Below, one piece after another: positions 1-10,304 of a DNA stretch of 64,000 bases (positions are counted from its first letter, which is position 1; every line of letters begins with the position of its first letter). The position numbers and the translations under genes were made by a program. The stretch is from Geomonas sp. Red32 (GTDB taxonomy: Bacteria > Desulfobacterota > Desulfuromonadia > Geobacterales > Geobacteraceae), in assembly GCF_023652955.1 (NCBI RefSeq), contig NZ_JAKLOY010000002.1:434001-498000 (forward strand), given 5' to 3'. The notes under the pieces were generated by a model. It had not been told where the DNA came from and ran no database searches. It worked only from the letters and a program-made list of their open reading frames with translations.

Positions 1-98
1 AAATTGAATAATCTCCTGCTGATATGCTATTGTGCCATCGCCGATTCCCGGTAGAATTTCAGGAAGACGACTCACCGACTGTCTCCGAAAGGCATAAA

Positions 99-536
99 AT
101 GATCGAACGGATGGACCATCTGAACATCGTTGTCACCGACCTCGATGCCGCCCGCAACTTCTTCTCTCTCTTCGGTTTCACCGAAGGCATAAGCTCCCAT
201 CTCGATACCTCATTTCTTGCCAGCCTCACCGGAATCTCCGGTGCCCGCGGCAAATTCGTCGCTCTCCATCATGCCGGATCGAACCTGTCGATCGAACTGT
301 TACAGTTCGACGGCGGCTCGAAGCCTGCGGCTGGCATCGGTTTGGCCGACCGCATCGGCTTCAGACATCTCGCCTTCGCGGTGACCGATCTGGAGTCGGA
401 GGTTGCCCGGCTGAAAGAGCACGGGGTGTCCTTTTTGAGCGACATCAGGGTGTGGGAAAAGACCGGGAAAAAGCTGATTTACCTCTACGGGCCCGACGGC
501 ATCCTGCTCGAACTGGCCGAATACCCCCGGCCATGA
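99..536 (+). CDS. VOC (glyoxalase-fold) family protein
   Basis: A single vicinal-oxygen-chelate domain of about 145 residues. It opens with MDHLNIVVTDLDAARNFF, the usual first strand and helix of the fold, and its second half has the GFRHLAFAVTDLE repeat and the ending YGPDGILLELAEYP, which supplies the usual C-terminal metal-ligand glutamate. Such proteins bind a divalent metal and act as lyases, dioxygenases or epimerases; the substrate cannot be told from sequence. I chose the ATG at 99 because GAAAGG lies just upstream and the homology begins here; a longer reading from 24 adds unrelated residues. The stop overlaps the next start (ATGA), so the two genes are probably translationally coupled. 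Confidence 0.85.
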   Translation: MIERMDHLNIVVTDLDAARNFFSLFGFTEGISSHLDTSFLASLTGISGARGKFVALHHAGSNLSIELLQFDGGSKPAAGIGLADRIGFRHLAFAVTDLESEVARLKEHGVSFLSDIRVWEKTGKKLIYLYGPDGILLELAEYPRP

Positions 537-1846
537 GCAGCCGGAACAAGACTCCGCGGCACCTGGCCGAATCGGTCTGCGCCGAGCTTCGCAAGCGCCA
601 TCTCTCCTTCCCCAACGAGCGGGTCATCACCGATCTCTTCGAGACCATGTACTTCTCCAGCCTGAGGACCGAGGAGTCGGAACCGGTCAAGTTCCACATG
701 GTTTTCCTCGATCCCGGCGTCCCGGACCCCAAGCCACCGCGCAACCCGATGAAGGACCGGTGGTGCTACGTCCCGTTCGAGGAGCCGATCGCCTTCGAGG
801 TCTCCAACCTGGTCAAGATCGCCAAGTCCTCGGAGCTCCGCACCTCCTCGTTCGTCGTCTGGCCGGACAGGGACGGCAAGCTCCTGATCTGGGGGCTGGT
901 GGACCAGCAAAACCTCTTCCACAAGTTCCTCAACCGCAGCGCGGAGATCCAGCCGGACCGCCCGGGGCTCTTCCAGGCCAGCGTAGAGGGAACCGGCGTG
1001 GTGGTGGTCTACATCCGCTACGAGAAGGTCGCCGAGCTCCGCATCAACGAGCTCATCCGCAACGCCCTCGACATCTTCCGGGAGAGCCCGGTCAGGAACC
1101 TCCTCACCACCGGCATCGAGAGTTACCTGGCCGCGGTACGGGCCCACATCGCCAACGACATGTACGCCGGTCCCCACCTGGACGAATTCCATACCCAGCA
1201 GTGGCTCTCCGTTCTTTGCCGGATCCTTTTGAGAATCCAGAAGATCAAGAAAGGGGGCGCCATACTCATTACCCCGACCCTCGACACACCCGATCTCAAC
1301 ATAAAGTACCGGATCAACTATGACCGGCTCCGCACGGCCCTCACCACCAACGCGATCACCAAGATAAAGTCGGATTTTCTGGAGAAGAGTGTGCTTGGGG
1401 CTGCCGAGGCGAAGGACCGGGAGATCCCGTCGCAGAAGTTTCTCCAATTGAGAAAGTTCGAGAAGGATCTCAGGGCCAACAAGAACGAGATCGACGGCGT
1501 CATCTGGTTCGTCGCCATCCTCACCAGGGTGGACGGGCTGGTGGTTATGGACCGCAGCCTCGACGTGAAGGGATACGGAGTGGAGATCATGACCTCCCAG
1601 GAACCGGCCAACCTCTATCTCGCCACCGACCGGATGGCCACTCCTTCCAAACTGAAACCGGTCAGCTACACCCACTTCGGAACCCGCCATCGCTCGATGA
1701 TGCGTTACTGCTTCCAGCACCCCGGCAGCATCGGCTTCGTCATCTCGCAGGACGGGGAAGTGAGGGTCATTACCAAGGTCGAGGACCGTCTGATCCTCTG
1801 GGAGAACATCAAGCTGAAGTACTACACATATGCATCAAAGAAATAG
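533..1846 (+). CDS. DACNV-type sensor plus DisA_N-like (DAC) domain protein
   Basis: A protein of 437 residues with no signal peptide. The C-terminal third resembles the diadenylate cyclase (DAC/DisA_N) fold: a strand VDGLVVMDRSLDVKGYGVEI, then THFGTRHRSMMRYC, then GSIGFVISQDGEVRVI. These correspond to the DGA and (G)TRHR motifs that bind ATP in c-di-AMP synthases, but the first motif reads DGL instead of DGA. The N-terminal 250 residues match, as far as I recall, the sensor module called DACNV that is found fused to such domains. It may make or bind a nucleotide, but activity is uncertain because of the altered motif. The ATG overlaps the stop of the VOC gene. Confidence 0.7.
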   Translation: MSSRNKTPRHLAESVCAELRKRHLSFPNERVITDLFETMYFSSLRTEESEPVKFHMVFLDPGVPDPKPPRNPMKDRWCYVPFEEPIAFEVSNLVKIAKSSELRTSSFVVWPDRDGKLLIWGLVDQQNLFHKFLNRSAEIQPDRPGLFQASVEGTGVVVVYIRYEKVAELRINELIRNALDIFRESPVRNLLTTGIESYLAAVRAHIANDMYAGPHLDEFHTQQWLSVLCRILLRIQKIKKGGAILITPTLDTPDLNIKYRINYDRLRTALTTNAITKIKSDFLEKSVLGAAEAKDREIPSQKFLQLRKFEKDLRANKNEIDGVIWFVAILTRVDGLVVMDRSLDVKGYGVEIMTSQEPANLYLATDRMATPSKLKPVSYTHFGTRHRSMMRYCFQHPGSIGFVISQDGEVRVITKVEDRLILWENIKLKYYTYASKK

Positions 1847-1870
1847 CTCACACACAAAACGAGGCTGACT

Positions 1871-3541
1871 ATGAAAAGTGGCATTGGAGTAGTATCGCTG
1901 TTTCTGGTTCTCACCCTCCCCTTCCCGGCATTGGCGGCAGACCATACGGTCAAAGCATCCTCCCGCATCACATCGGTCACCGTTTATCTCGACCGGGCCC
2001 AGGTCACCAGACACACAAACGTGCAGCTGAAAGCGGGCGGCAATCTGGTCACCTTGGAGGGACTTCCCCAGACGATGGTGGAGAAGTCGGTCAGGGTGGA
2101 GGGGGAAGGCCCGGGGACGGCCAAGCTGGAGGGGATCTCCGTCAAGAAGGTCTTTCTGGAGAGGGTGCAGGAGCAACGTATCCACGCCCTGGAAGACGAG
2201 ATCACTAGGCTGACCGCGCAGGTGCAGGCGATCGACGCCCGTAAGAAGGGACTCGCCGCCCAGGAAGCCTTTCTCCAATCGATCAAGGTCGGCTGGGGCG
2301 AACGCATTTCCAAAGAGCTTGGAGCCGGTAAACCATCCGCCGCGGAGCTCGGGGAGGCATCCCGGTTCGTGGGCGAAGGGGTAGGCAAGGTCCAGGAGCA
2401 GTTGTTCCAGGCGGAAGCGTCCAAGAAACCGCTGCTGGAAAAGATTGAGGCGCTGAGGAGGGAACTCGAGCAGACCAAGGGCGAAGGGATGAAGGAGGCC
2501 AACAGCGTCCAGGTGGCCATCGATGCTGACCGGGAGATGACCTTCTCGATGGATCTGAGTTATCTCGTGATGGGGACCCAGTGGGAGCCTAACTACGATC
2601 TGAGGCTGGCTGCCGACGGTAAAGAAGCGGAGATAACCTACCGGGCCCAGGTATGGCAAAACACGGGCGAGGACTGGCCAGGGGTAAAACTGGCGCTTTC
2701 CACCGCCAATCCCGAAGTGGGAGGAGCGCCGCCGGAGCTGGCGCCGTGGAACGTCTCCTTCTATGAGCCTCCGCGGATCGTCGCCTACGAGGAGGATTTG
2801 CGGCGGTCCGAAGCGGTCCAGAGGTACCAGGCGGAAACGGGCCGGGTGGCTCTCGGAGCGGCACCACCCATGCCGGCCCTGGCGCCGATGGCGAAGGCTG
2901 CGCCGATGGCGGCTCAGGTCCAGGAGGGACAGACCTCCGTCCTGTTCGCCATCGCCCGCCCGGTCGACGTCCCCACCGACGGCTCGCATGCCGGAACCGT
3001 CATTGCGGTCAACCGCGTGCCGGTGGCTGCTGAATACGTCACCGTTCCGAAGCTTATGCCCAAGACGTACCTGAAATCGGAGGTGGTGAACAATACCGCG
3101 TATCCCCTCCTCCCTGGCGAGGCGAACATCTTCAACGACACGGTCTTCACCGGGAAAACGAATCTGAAGAACATCGCTCCCGGGGAGAAGTTCGACCTCT
3201 TCCTTGGGGCCGACGACCAGATCAAGGTCAAGCGGGACGTCACCAAGGTGAAGAAGAAAGGTGGGCTTTTGGGAAGCAGCAGCGTGAGCTACCACATCGC
3301 GGTGGAGTTGCAGAACTACAAGAAACGCCCGGTGACGGTGTCGGTGCTCGACCAGCTGCCGATCGCCGGCAACGCCGAGATCAAGGTGAATCTGGAAGAG
3401 CCGAGCATGAAGCCGGCCGAGACCAAGAGCGACGGCACCCTGATCTGGAAGCTGGATCTCACGCCCGGCGAAAAGAAAAAGCTCACCTACGACATCGTGA
3501 TCGAGTACCCCAAAGACCGCGAGCTGACCGGGCTTCAGTAG
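1871..3541 (+). CDS. MuiA-like mucoidy inhibitor family protein (DUF4139)
   Basis: A secreted or periplasmic protein of 556 residues with a signal peptide ending near PFPALAADH (residues 1-23). The N-terminal part begins ITSVTVYLDRAQVTRH, typical of the DUF4140 region. A coiled-coil segment (residues 90-215) follows, and the C-terminal half is a beta-rich DUF4139 domain with the QWEPNYDLRL and VLDQLPIAGNAEIKV motifs. An Ala/Pro/Met-rich stretch near residue 340 links the two parts. The family is known as MuiA-like (mucoidy inhibitor), but the biochemical role is unknown. It lies 24 bp after the DAC protein on the same strand and is probably co-transcribed; a strong bidirectional terminator follows. 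Confidence 0.8.
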   Translation: MKSGIGVVSLFLVLTLPFPALAADHTVKASSRITSVTVYLDRAQVTRHTNVQLKAGGNLVTLEGLPQTMVEKSVRVEGEGPGTAKLEGISVKKVFLERVQEQRIHALEDEITRLTAQVQAIDARKKGLAAQEAFLQSIKVGWGERISKELGAGKPSAAELGEASRFVGEGVGKVQEQLFQAEASKKPLLEKIEALRRELEQTKGEGMKEANSVQVAIDADREMTFSMDLSYLVMGTQWEPNYDLRLAADGKEAEITYRAQVWQNTGEDWPGVKLALSTANPEVGGAPPELAPWNVSFYEPPRIVAYEEDLRRSEAVQRYQAETGRVALGAAPPMPALAPMAKAAPMAAQVQEGQTSVLFAIARPVDVPTDGSHAGTVIAVNRVPVAAEYVTVPKLMPKTYLKSEVVNNTAYPLLPGEANIFNDTVFTGKTNLKNIAPGEKFDLFLGADDQIKVKRDVTKVKKKGGLLGSSSVSYHIAVELQNYKKRPVTVSVLDQLPIAGNAEIKVNLEEPSMKPAETKSDGTLIWKLDLTPGEKKKLTYDIVIEYPKDRELTGLQ

Positions 3542-3579
3542 AAGCTCCCATCCCCACCATGTCCCCGTTCCGCTCTCTC

Positions 3580-3625
3580 CAGCCCTCCCTCCCCCTCAAG
3601 GGGGAGGGGCCTGAGGATGGGGTGA
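3580..3625 (-). repeat. Dispersed GC-rich palindromic repeat, copy 1
   Basis: Read on the minus strand this gives CACCCCATCCTCA followed by CCCCTCCCCCTTGAGGGGGAGGG. It matches copies near 3.7, 45.6, 62.5 and 62.6 kb. It is a short imperfect palindrome with a conserved flank, in the intergenic region just upstream of a terminator hairpin. Confidence 0.7.
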
Positions 3626-3631
3626 AAGCAA

Positions 3632-3663
3632 AAAAGCCCTTCTCCGTCGGGAGAGGGGCTTTT
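3632..3663. terminator. Bidirectional Rho-independent terminator
   Basis: The arms AAAAGCCC-TTCTCC (3632-3645) and GGAGA-GGGGCTTTT (3650-3663) form a stem of about 14 bp with one G-U pair and a 4-nt loop, followed by T-rich DNA. A-rich DNA on the other side gives a T-tract for the opposite strand. It lies between two convergent genes. Confidence 0.85.
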
Positions 3664-3688
3664 GCTTTTCTTACACTGGTATATGGCT

Positions 3689-3720
3689 TCCCCCCTTCAA
3701 AGGGAGGACGCGTGAGGATG
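3689..3720 (-). repeat. Dispersed GC-rich palindromic repeat, copy 2
   Basis: On the minus strand this reads CATCCTCACGCGTCCTCCC then TTTGAAGGGGGG. It has the same consensus and orientation as the copy 70 bp upstream, so the terminator between convergent genes is flanked on both sides. Confidence 0.6.
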
Positions 3721-3723
3721 AAA

Positions 3724-5178
<1,455 letters not shown>

Positions 5179-5350
5179 CTTCGTTCCCCTCGTGGGCGTA
5201 ATTCAAGCGGCAGGCCGGAGCCAGTCGTTACCGGCCGATATGCAGTTCAGGGTTTTGGTAGGTTGAGTGAAGCGGCAGGCCGTGAGGCGCGTAAGACCGC
5301 CATTACGATGTATCAGTGTAGCAGAGTATGCAAAGACGTCACTCCATAAC

Positions 5351-5382
5351 AAAAGAACCGCCTGGATGGAAGCGGTTCTTTT
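5351..5382. terminator. Rho-independent terminator
   Basis: A perfect 11-bp stem, AAAAGAACCGC (5351-5361) and GCGGTTCTTTT (5372-5382), encloses a 10-nt loop. It lies downstream of the minus-strand acidic protein gene (stop at 5408), and the T-run suits termination of that minus-strand transcript. Confidence 0.85.
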
Positions 5383-5407
5383 GCAGACAAACTATAGGGG
5401 GTGGTGG

Positions 5408-5656
5408 TTAGTACTCGTCTTCCTCGTACTCATCTCCGCCGAATTCATCGTCTTCCCCCTCTTCCCCCTCTTCCTCCTCCATCTCCTCGGGGAGATACTG
5501 TGAGCGCTCGTCTTCTTCCTTTATGGCCTCGAACCGCTCAAGGGTTTTCGGGTCCGTGCAGTAACGGCCCTCCTTCTTGGAGCACTCATCAAGGTCGCAA
5601 AGATCAAAGAGCTGTATCTCGCTGCAAAGGCGGCGGGGTGGCTGCTGGTTTTCCAT
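5408..5656 (-). CDS. Small acidic cysteine-containing hypothetical protein
   Basis: About 82 residues and not recognised as a named family. The N-terminal part holds four cysteines in LCSEIQLFDLCDLDEC and GRYC, spaced like a possible metal-binding site. The C-terminal 30 residues are almost all Glu, Asp, Gly and Tyr. I prefer the ATG at 5656 because GAGG lies 5 nt upstream; a GTG at 5677 in the same frame is the alternative. It lies downstream of the fructose-bisphosphatase gene on the same strand (about 100 bp gap) and is followed by a strong terminator. The acidic tail suggests a soluble protein that binds basic partners or metal, which is inference only. Confidence 0.6.
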   Translation of the reverse strand: MENQQPPRRLCSEIQLFDLCDLDECSKKEGRYCTDPKTLERFEAIKEEDERSQYLPEEMEEEEGEEGEDDEFGGDEYEEDEY

Positions 5657-5759
5657 CGGTACCTCGTTGTTCTCCACCTTTTGTACATGTATCGACGCTG
5701 GTAAAGAGAACTTTAGAAAAAAGGATTAGGTGCAGTTACGCACCACATCCTACTACATT

Positions 5760-6701
5760 TTACTTCCCATTGACAAACGCTACGGCCGTTTTGACATCCT
5801 CTGCGCAGCCGATATAGACCGGAGCCCGCTGGTCGAGAGACTCGGGTTGAAGGTCGAGGATCGGGATAGTGCCGGTGCTGGCGGCGCCGCCGGCGTGCTC
5901 GACGATGAACGCCATCGGGTTGAGTTCGAACAGCACGCGGAGCTTGCCGTTGGGGGAGCCCTGGAGCGCCGGGTACATGAAGAGCCCTTTCCCCTTCAGC
6001 AGCACCTGGTTGATGTCGGGTACGAAGCCGCCGGAGTACCGGAGCTTGCACCCCTTGTCCTCGAGGTGGCGGATGAACTTCTCGTTCCCCTCGGTGTACT
6101 TGTTGCGCAGGCCGCCCGGGGCGTAGATGTCGCCCTCCGGCTTCATCCTGATGTTCTCGCGGGTCAGGGTGTACTCCATGAGGTTGTTCATGGTGAACTC
6201 GTGAACGCCGTCGCCCACGGTGTAGACCAGGGAGACCCTCGGCCCGTAGAGGATGTACATGGCGGCGACCTGGTTACGCCCCGGCTGGAGCAGCTCGGAT
6301 CCGGCGTAGATGGAGACGATGGTGCCGACGGCGAGGTTGACATCGACCAGCGAGGAGCCGTCGAGGGGATCGTAGGCGACCGAGTAGAGCCCGTCGGCGT
6401 TGGCCTGGCACTGGTAGATCTCGTCCATCTCCTCGGAGGCGATGTTGCAGACCACGCCGGAGTGGATCAGCCTCTTGCGCATGATCCTGTCGGAGAGCAC
6501 GTCGAGGGCGAGCTGCTCTTCGCCGTAAAGGTTGGAGGTACCGGCGACGCCGAGATCACCCGTCCGGACCGCGTTGATGACGTACTTGCTCGCCTCGGCG
6601 ATCTCGCACATAAGATGCACGAGGTTGTCGCAAATGTTCTGGCTACGCAGGTGACGACGCAGATCGATCTGGAATTTCGAGGTTCCGGCTTGTTTTATCA
6701 T
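5760..6701 (-). CDS. fbp: Class I fructose-1,6-bisphosphatase
   Basis: 313 residues, close to the family length of about 330. It hydrolyses fructose 1,6-bisphosphate to fructose 6-phosphate in gluconeogenesis, in the cytoplasm. The metal-binding motif DPLDGSSLVDVNLAVGTI is intact, the upstream acidic ligands lie in IASEEMDEI, and the substrate-binding region LRYSGGFVPDINQVLLKGKG is present. The ATG at 6701 has GGAGG 6 nt upstream. An anaerobe growing on acetate needs this step to make sugars, which fits the inferred lifestyle. Confidence 0.95.
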   Translation of the reverse strand: MIKQAGTSKFQIDLRRHLRSQNICDNLVHLMCEIAEASKYVINAVRTGDLGVAGTSNLYGEEQLALDVLSDRIMRKRLIHSGVVCNIASEEMDEIYQCQANADGLYSVAYDPLDGSSLVDVNLAVGTIVSIYAGSELLQPGRNQVAAMYILYGPRVSLVYTVGDGVHEFTMNNLMEYTLTRENIRMKPEGDIYAPGGLRNKYTEGNEKFIRHLEDKGCKLRYSGGFVPDINQVLLKGKGLFMYPALQGSPNGKLRVLFELNPMAFIVEHAGGAASTGTIPILDLQPESLDQRAPVYIGCAEDVKTAVAFVNGK

Positions 6702-7072
6702 CGCATTCCTCCAACATTAAATTAAAATTATCTTACGCCGCCGTAGATTATGTCAAATGTCGTGATAAATCAAGGGAAAAAGCAAGAATTTTGGATGACG
6801 AAGATTGGATAAGGAAAGGGAGCTAACAAAAAAGCGGCCTCCTGAGAGAGTCGCCGAGGTGATATCCAGGTGATACAGAGATTGTATGGAAAGGCTGCTA
6901 GGATAGCACTCAGGAATACTGTCATCTTCACGACGGATCAATGACATCCGGCGGAACGGAGCCTTTCATAACAGGCACCAGGGACGCCTTCCGTACCTTA
7001 CCAGAGACGATGGCCGCCCCGGGTACCTAACTAGTATAGGGTAGAACGTAGAAGGGTAGAACCTGCGTCCTG
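6702..7072. other. Intergenic region without recognised gene
   Basis: 371 bp, richer in A and T than its flanks. I see no tRNA, riboswitch consensus or terminator with a clear T-run. A minus-strand open frame at 6753-6947 has no ribosome binding site and an atypical composition. The 10-mer AGGGTAGAAC occurs twice, near 7039 and 7053, just past the end of the proline catabolism gene; its meaning is unknown. Confidence 0.5.
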
Positions 7073-10066
7073 TCATTCCTCGTTGGGAGCGAACCCTCGC
7101 CGCATGGTATTCTCCGTCACCACCCGCGGATCCATGAAATGAAGGAGATAGTCCGGACCTCCCGCCTTGGTACCGATACCGGACATCCGGGAGCCGCCGA
7201 AGGGCTGGCGCCAGACCAGGGCGCCGGTGTTGTTGCGGTTGAGGTAGAGGTTGCCGACCCGGAACTCCCGCCGGGCCTGCTCCAGGTGCTTCGGGCTGCG
7301 GGAGAAGACCCCGCCGGTCAGGGCGAACCTGGTGGAGTTGGCCTGCTCGATGGCATCGTCGAAGTCCTTCGCGCGCATGACGGCGAGCACCGGCCCGAAG
7401 ACCTCTTCCTGGGCGATCCGGTGCTCCGGCCGGGTCCCTCCCACGATGGTAACCGGGACGAAGTAGCCGTCGTCATGGGGGACCCGGCTTTGGTAGAGGA
7501 GCTCCCCTTCCCTTTTGGCGATCTCGATGTACTCCGTGATGCTTCTCATCGCCTGGGGGTCGGCCACCGCGCCAAGGTAGTTGCCGGGATCCTCGGCCGG
7601 GCCGATCTTCAGCGCCCTGGCCATCTCCACCAGGCGGGAGACGAAGCGGTCGTACACGGCATCGAGCACGATGACCCGCGAGCAGGCAGAGCACTTCTGC
7701 CCCTGGAAGGCGAAGGCGGAGTAGATGACGTGAGGCACCGCCTCGTCGAGGTCGGCGTCGTCGTCAACGATGATGGCGTTCTTGCCTCCCATCTCGCAGA
7801 CCACCCTCTTCACGTTGGTCTGCCCGGGTTGGACCTTGGCGGCCCGCTCGATGATCCGCAGGCCGACCTCCATGGAGCCGGTGAAGGCAATCAGGCTGAT
7901 CTCCGGGCTGTCCACGAGGAAATCTCCCATCACCGCCCCGCGCCCCGGAGTGTAGTTGAGGACTCCCGGGGGAAGCCCCGCCTCGCGGAAGAGGTCCATG
8001 ACCTGCCAGCCGACCACCGGGGTCAGTCCCGACGGCTTGAACACCACGCAGTTTCCGGTGACCAGCGCGGCGGACACCATCCCCATGCTGATGGCGAGGG
8101 GGAAGTTCCAGGGGGAGATGACGGCGGCGACTCCCCGCGGCTCGTAGAAGTAGTGGTTGACCTCTCCCGGGACGCTCCCCAGCCTCCGCGGCGCTCCCAG
8201 CCTGATCATCTCGCTCGCATAATATTCGAGAAAATCGATCGCCTCGGTCACGTCCGCGTAGGCCTGGTCCCACTGCTTTCCGATTTCCAGCACCTGCCAG
8301 CCCGCCAGTTCCACGATGCGGGAGCGGGCCAGAGAGGCGGCCTTCTTGAGAAAGCCTGCCCGCTCTGCCGGTGGGGTATCCCGCCAGGCGGGGAACGCCT
8401 CCCGGGCGGCGGCGATCGCCTCGCCGATTTCGCCCACCCCGGCCTGGCAGACGACACCGATCACTTCGCTGGGGTTGGCGGGATTCACCGAAGGGATGGT
8501 GTCGGCGGTGACCACTTCCCGGCCGTTTATGAAGAGGGGGTAGCTCCGTCCCAGCCGCTCGCGGTTGCGGGCGATCTGCGAGGGGAACTCGTCCCGCAAC
8601 GTCTCGATGGTGAAATCGGCCACCGGCTGGTTGGCGAAGGGGGTGTGCTCTCCCGCGTTCTCCAGGGGCTCCCCCCTCCCCGCCTGCCGCGACCGTTCAC
8701 GCTCGGCCTTCAGGGCCGGGTCCTCCAGCAGGCGGCCGATCTCGGCGTCCTCCGCGAAACTCTGCCGCAGGAAGGATTCGTTGGCGGTGTTTTCCAGCAG
8801 CCGGCGCACCAGGTACCCCATGCCGGGGACCAGGTCGCCGTAGGGACAGTAGAGGCGGATCCGTCCCGCTACCCGGAGGATCCCCTTCCGCACCGGTTCG
8901 GCCATGCCGTAGAGGACCTGGAACTCGTAGCGTTCCTCGGGGACCTTGAGATCGGCGGCCATCTCCATCACCGCGGAGATGGTGCGGATGTTGTGGGAGG
9001 CGCAGGCGAAATGACAGATATCGTGGTTCTTCATGATCACGCGCGCTTGCCGCTCGAAGGCGGCATCGGTCTCCGCCTTGATGGACCAGACCGGGACCTC
9101 CCACCCGTTCTGGGCGACCCGCACGGTCTCGAAGTCCCAGTAGGCACCCTTCACCAGCCGCACCGAGATCCCCACCCGCTCCTCCCGCGCCCACGCCAAA
9201 AGCTTCGCGAGGTCGGCGTCGGTATCCTTCAGGTAGGCTTGCAGCACCACCCCGAGGTGGGGGTAATCCCGGTACTCCATCCTCAGGCGGCGATAGACCT
9301 CGAGGGTGATCTCCTTGTGGCGGTAACTTTCCATGTCGATGCAGAGAAAGGCGTTCATCGCCACCGCCTGGTCGGCGATGCGGCGAAGCCGCTCCAGGAT
9401 GGCGGCCACCGATCCCTCGAAGTCCTGGGGGTTGGCCAGGCAAAAAAGGGCGCTCGGCTTGACGGCGACGTTCACCTTCGGCGCATGCCCCCAGTCCAGA
9501 CCGGGATCCCCTCCCACGCCGGGGAGCGGCGGCCACTGCCGAGCTTGTTTCTCGAGGGCTGCCATCAGCTCGAGGTAGCTCTGGACGTAGCGCTCGGCCT
9601 CCTCATCCGAGAGGGTGGCCTCCCCGAGGACGTCGACCACGAAGGCGAAGCCGTCCTTCCGGAGCGCCTCCATATTCTTGATGGCCTCCGAGGTATTCTC
9701 ACCCACGATGAACTGGCGGGCCATGTCGTGGATGTTGGAGGAGAGGACCTTGCCGAGCATGGAACCGCCGAGGGTGCCGAGCATCCCGGCCACCTTGGCG
9801 CCGGCGGAGAGCACCGGAGGAAGATCCTTTTCGTGGCCGAAGTATTCCTCGATATGGCCGGTCAGCAGCTTGGTCGTGGTCAGCGAGGGGAAGACGTCCA
9901 CGAAGCGGAACATCTGGACCTTGAAGGCCTCGTTTTTCATGCTCCAGTCCATCACCTTCCCCATCCAGGCCCCCTTGTTGAAGAGGGAGGGCTTTTCTCC
10001 GGCGATGCGCGCAAAAAACTCCCTGCCGCGGGAGACGATCCGCTCGTTGAGATCGCTACTGGTCAT
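7073..10066 (-). CDS. putA: Bifunctional proline dehydrogenase / glutamate semialdehyde dehydrogenase (PutA-type)
   Basis: 997 residues. The N-terminal half is an FAD-dependent proline dehydrogenase barrel (VNVAVKPSAL, CIDMESY, VRLVKGAYWD and YCPYGDLVPGMGYLVRRLLE). The second half (about 510-980) is an aldehyde dehydrogenase with catalytic Cys in FQGQKCSACSR and Glu in VCEMGGKNAI. Together they oxidise proline to glutamate, with channelling of the semialdehyde. There is no ribbon-helix-helix DNA-binding domain at the N terminus, so unlike E. coli PutA it should not repress its own gene. AAAGGAG precedes the ATG. It stands alone, transcribed away from the flavoprotein gene. Confidence 0.95.
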   Translation of the reverse strand: MTSSDLNERIVSRGREFFARIAGEKPSLFNKGAWMGKVMDWSMKNEAFKVQMFRFVDVFPSLTTTKLLTGHIEEYFGHEKDLPPVLSAGAKVAGMLGTLGGSMLGKVLSSNIHDMARQFIVGENTSEAIKNMEALRKDGFAFVVDVLGEATLSDEEAERYVQSYLELMAALEKQARQWPPLPGVGGDPGLDWGHAPKVNVAVKPSALFCLANPQDFEGSVAAILERLRRIADQAVAMNAFLCIDMESYRHKEITLEVYRRLRMEYRDYPHLGVVLQAYLKDTDADLAKLLAWAREERVGISVRLVKGAYWDFETVRVAQNGWEVPVWSIKAETDAAFERQARVIMKNHDICHFACASHNIRTISAVMEMAADLKVPEERYEFQVLYGMAEPVRKGILRVAGRIRLYCPYGDLVPGMGYLVRRLLENTANESFLRQSFAEDAEIGRLLEDPALKAERERSRQAGRGEPLENAGEHTPFANQPVADFTIETLRDEFPSQIARNRERLGRSYPLFINGREVVTADTIPSVNPANPSEVIGVVCQAGVGEIGEAIAAAREAFPAWRDTPPAERAGFLKKAASLARSRIVELAGWQVLEIGKQWDQAYADVTEAIDFLEYYASEMIRLGAPRRLGSVPGEVNHYFYEPRGVAAVISPWNFPLAISMGMVSAALVTGNCVVFKPSGLTPVVGWQVMDLFREAGLPPGVLNYTPGRGAVMGDFLVDSPEISLIAFTGSMEVGLRIIERAAKVQPGQTNVKRVVCEMGGKNAIIVDDDADLDEAVPHVIYSAFAFQGQKCSACSRVIVLDAVYDRFVSRLVEMARALKIGPAEDPGNYLGAVADPQAMRSITEYIEIAKREGELLYQSRVPHDDGYFVPVTIVGGTRPEHRIAQEEVFGPVLAVMRAKDFDDAIEQANSTRFALTGGVFSRSPKHLEQARREFRVGNLYLNRNNTGALVWRQPFGGSRMSGIGTKAGGPDYLLHFMDPRVVTENTMRRGFAPNEE

Positions 10067-10304
10067 GACGGGACTCCTTTTGCCTGCTCGTTAATTAGAC
10101 AATGATAGCTTCCGGCGGCAGGAGTACAAGGGATGCCGCCGGCACTGCCGGCAATCCTTCCCCATACTGTCTTTCAGGCGGGCTCAGGTACTGTCATTGC
10201 TGCCACCTCTTACATTCCCCCCCCTGGCACAAAGCAAAAAATCTTCCCCATTGCCGTTGATCCGGTTACTATTACCCGATCAAACAGTACAGCGAGGTGG
10301 AATT

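Noticed and set aside
485..1720. 411-codon minus-strand frame opposite the DAC-domain protein
   Set aside because: Same shadow effect; composition is Asp/Val/Gly/Leu-rich with no recognisable domain, and the plus-strand protein has clear motifs.
6753..6947. 64-codon minus-strand frame in the fbp-putA gap
   Set aside because: No ribosome binding site, Ser/Leu-rich composition, no sign of conservation or partner.
7139..10105. 988-codon open frame on the plus strand opposite putA
   Set aside because: It is a mirror of the real gene in GC-rich DNA; it lacks a ribosome binding site and its translation is a low-complexity Gly/Asp/His/Leu-rich string, while the minus strand is a full PutA.
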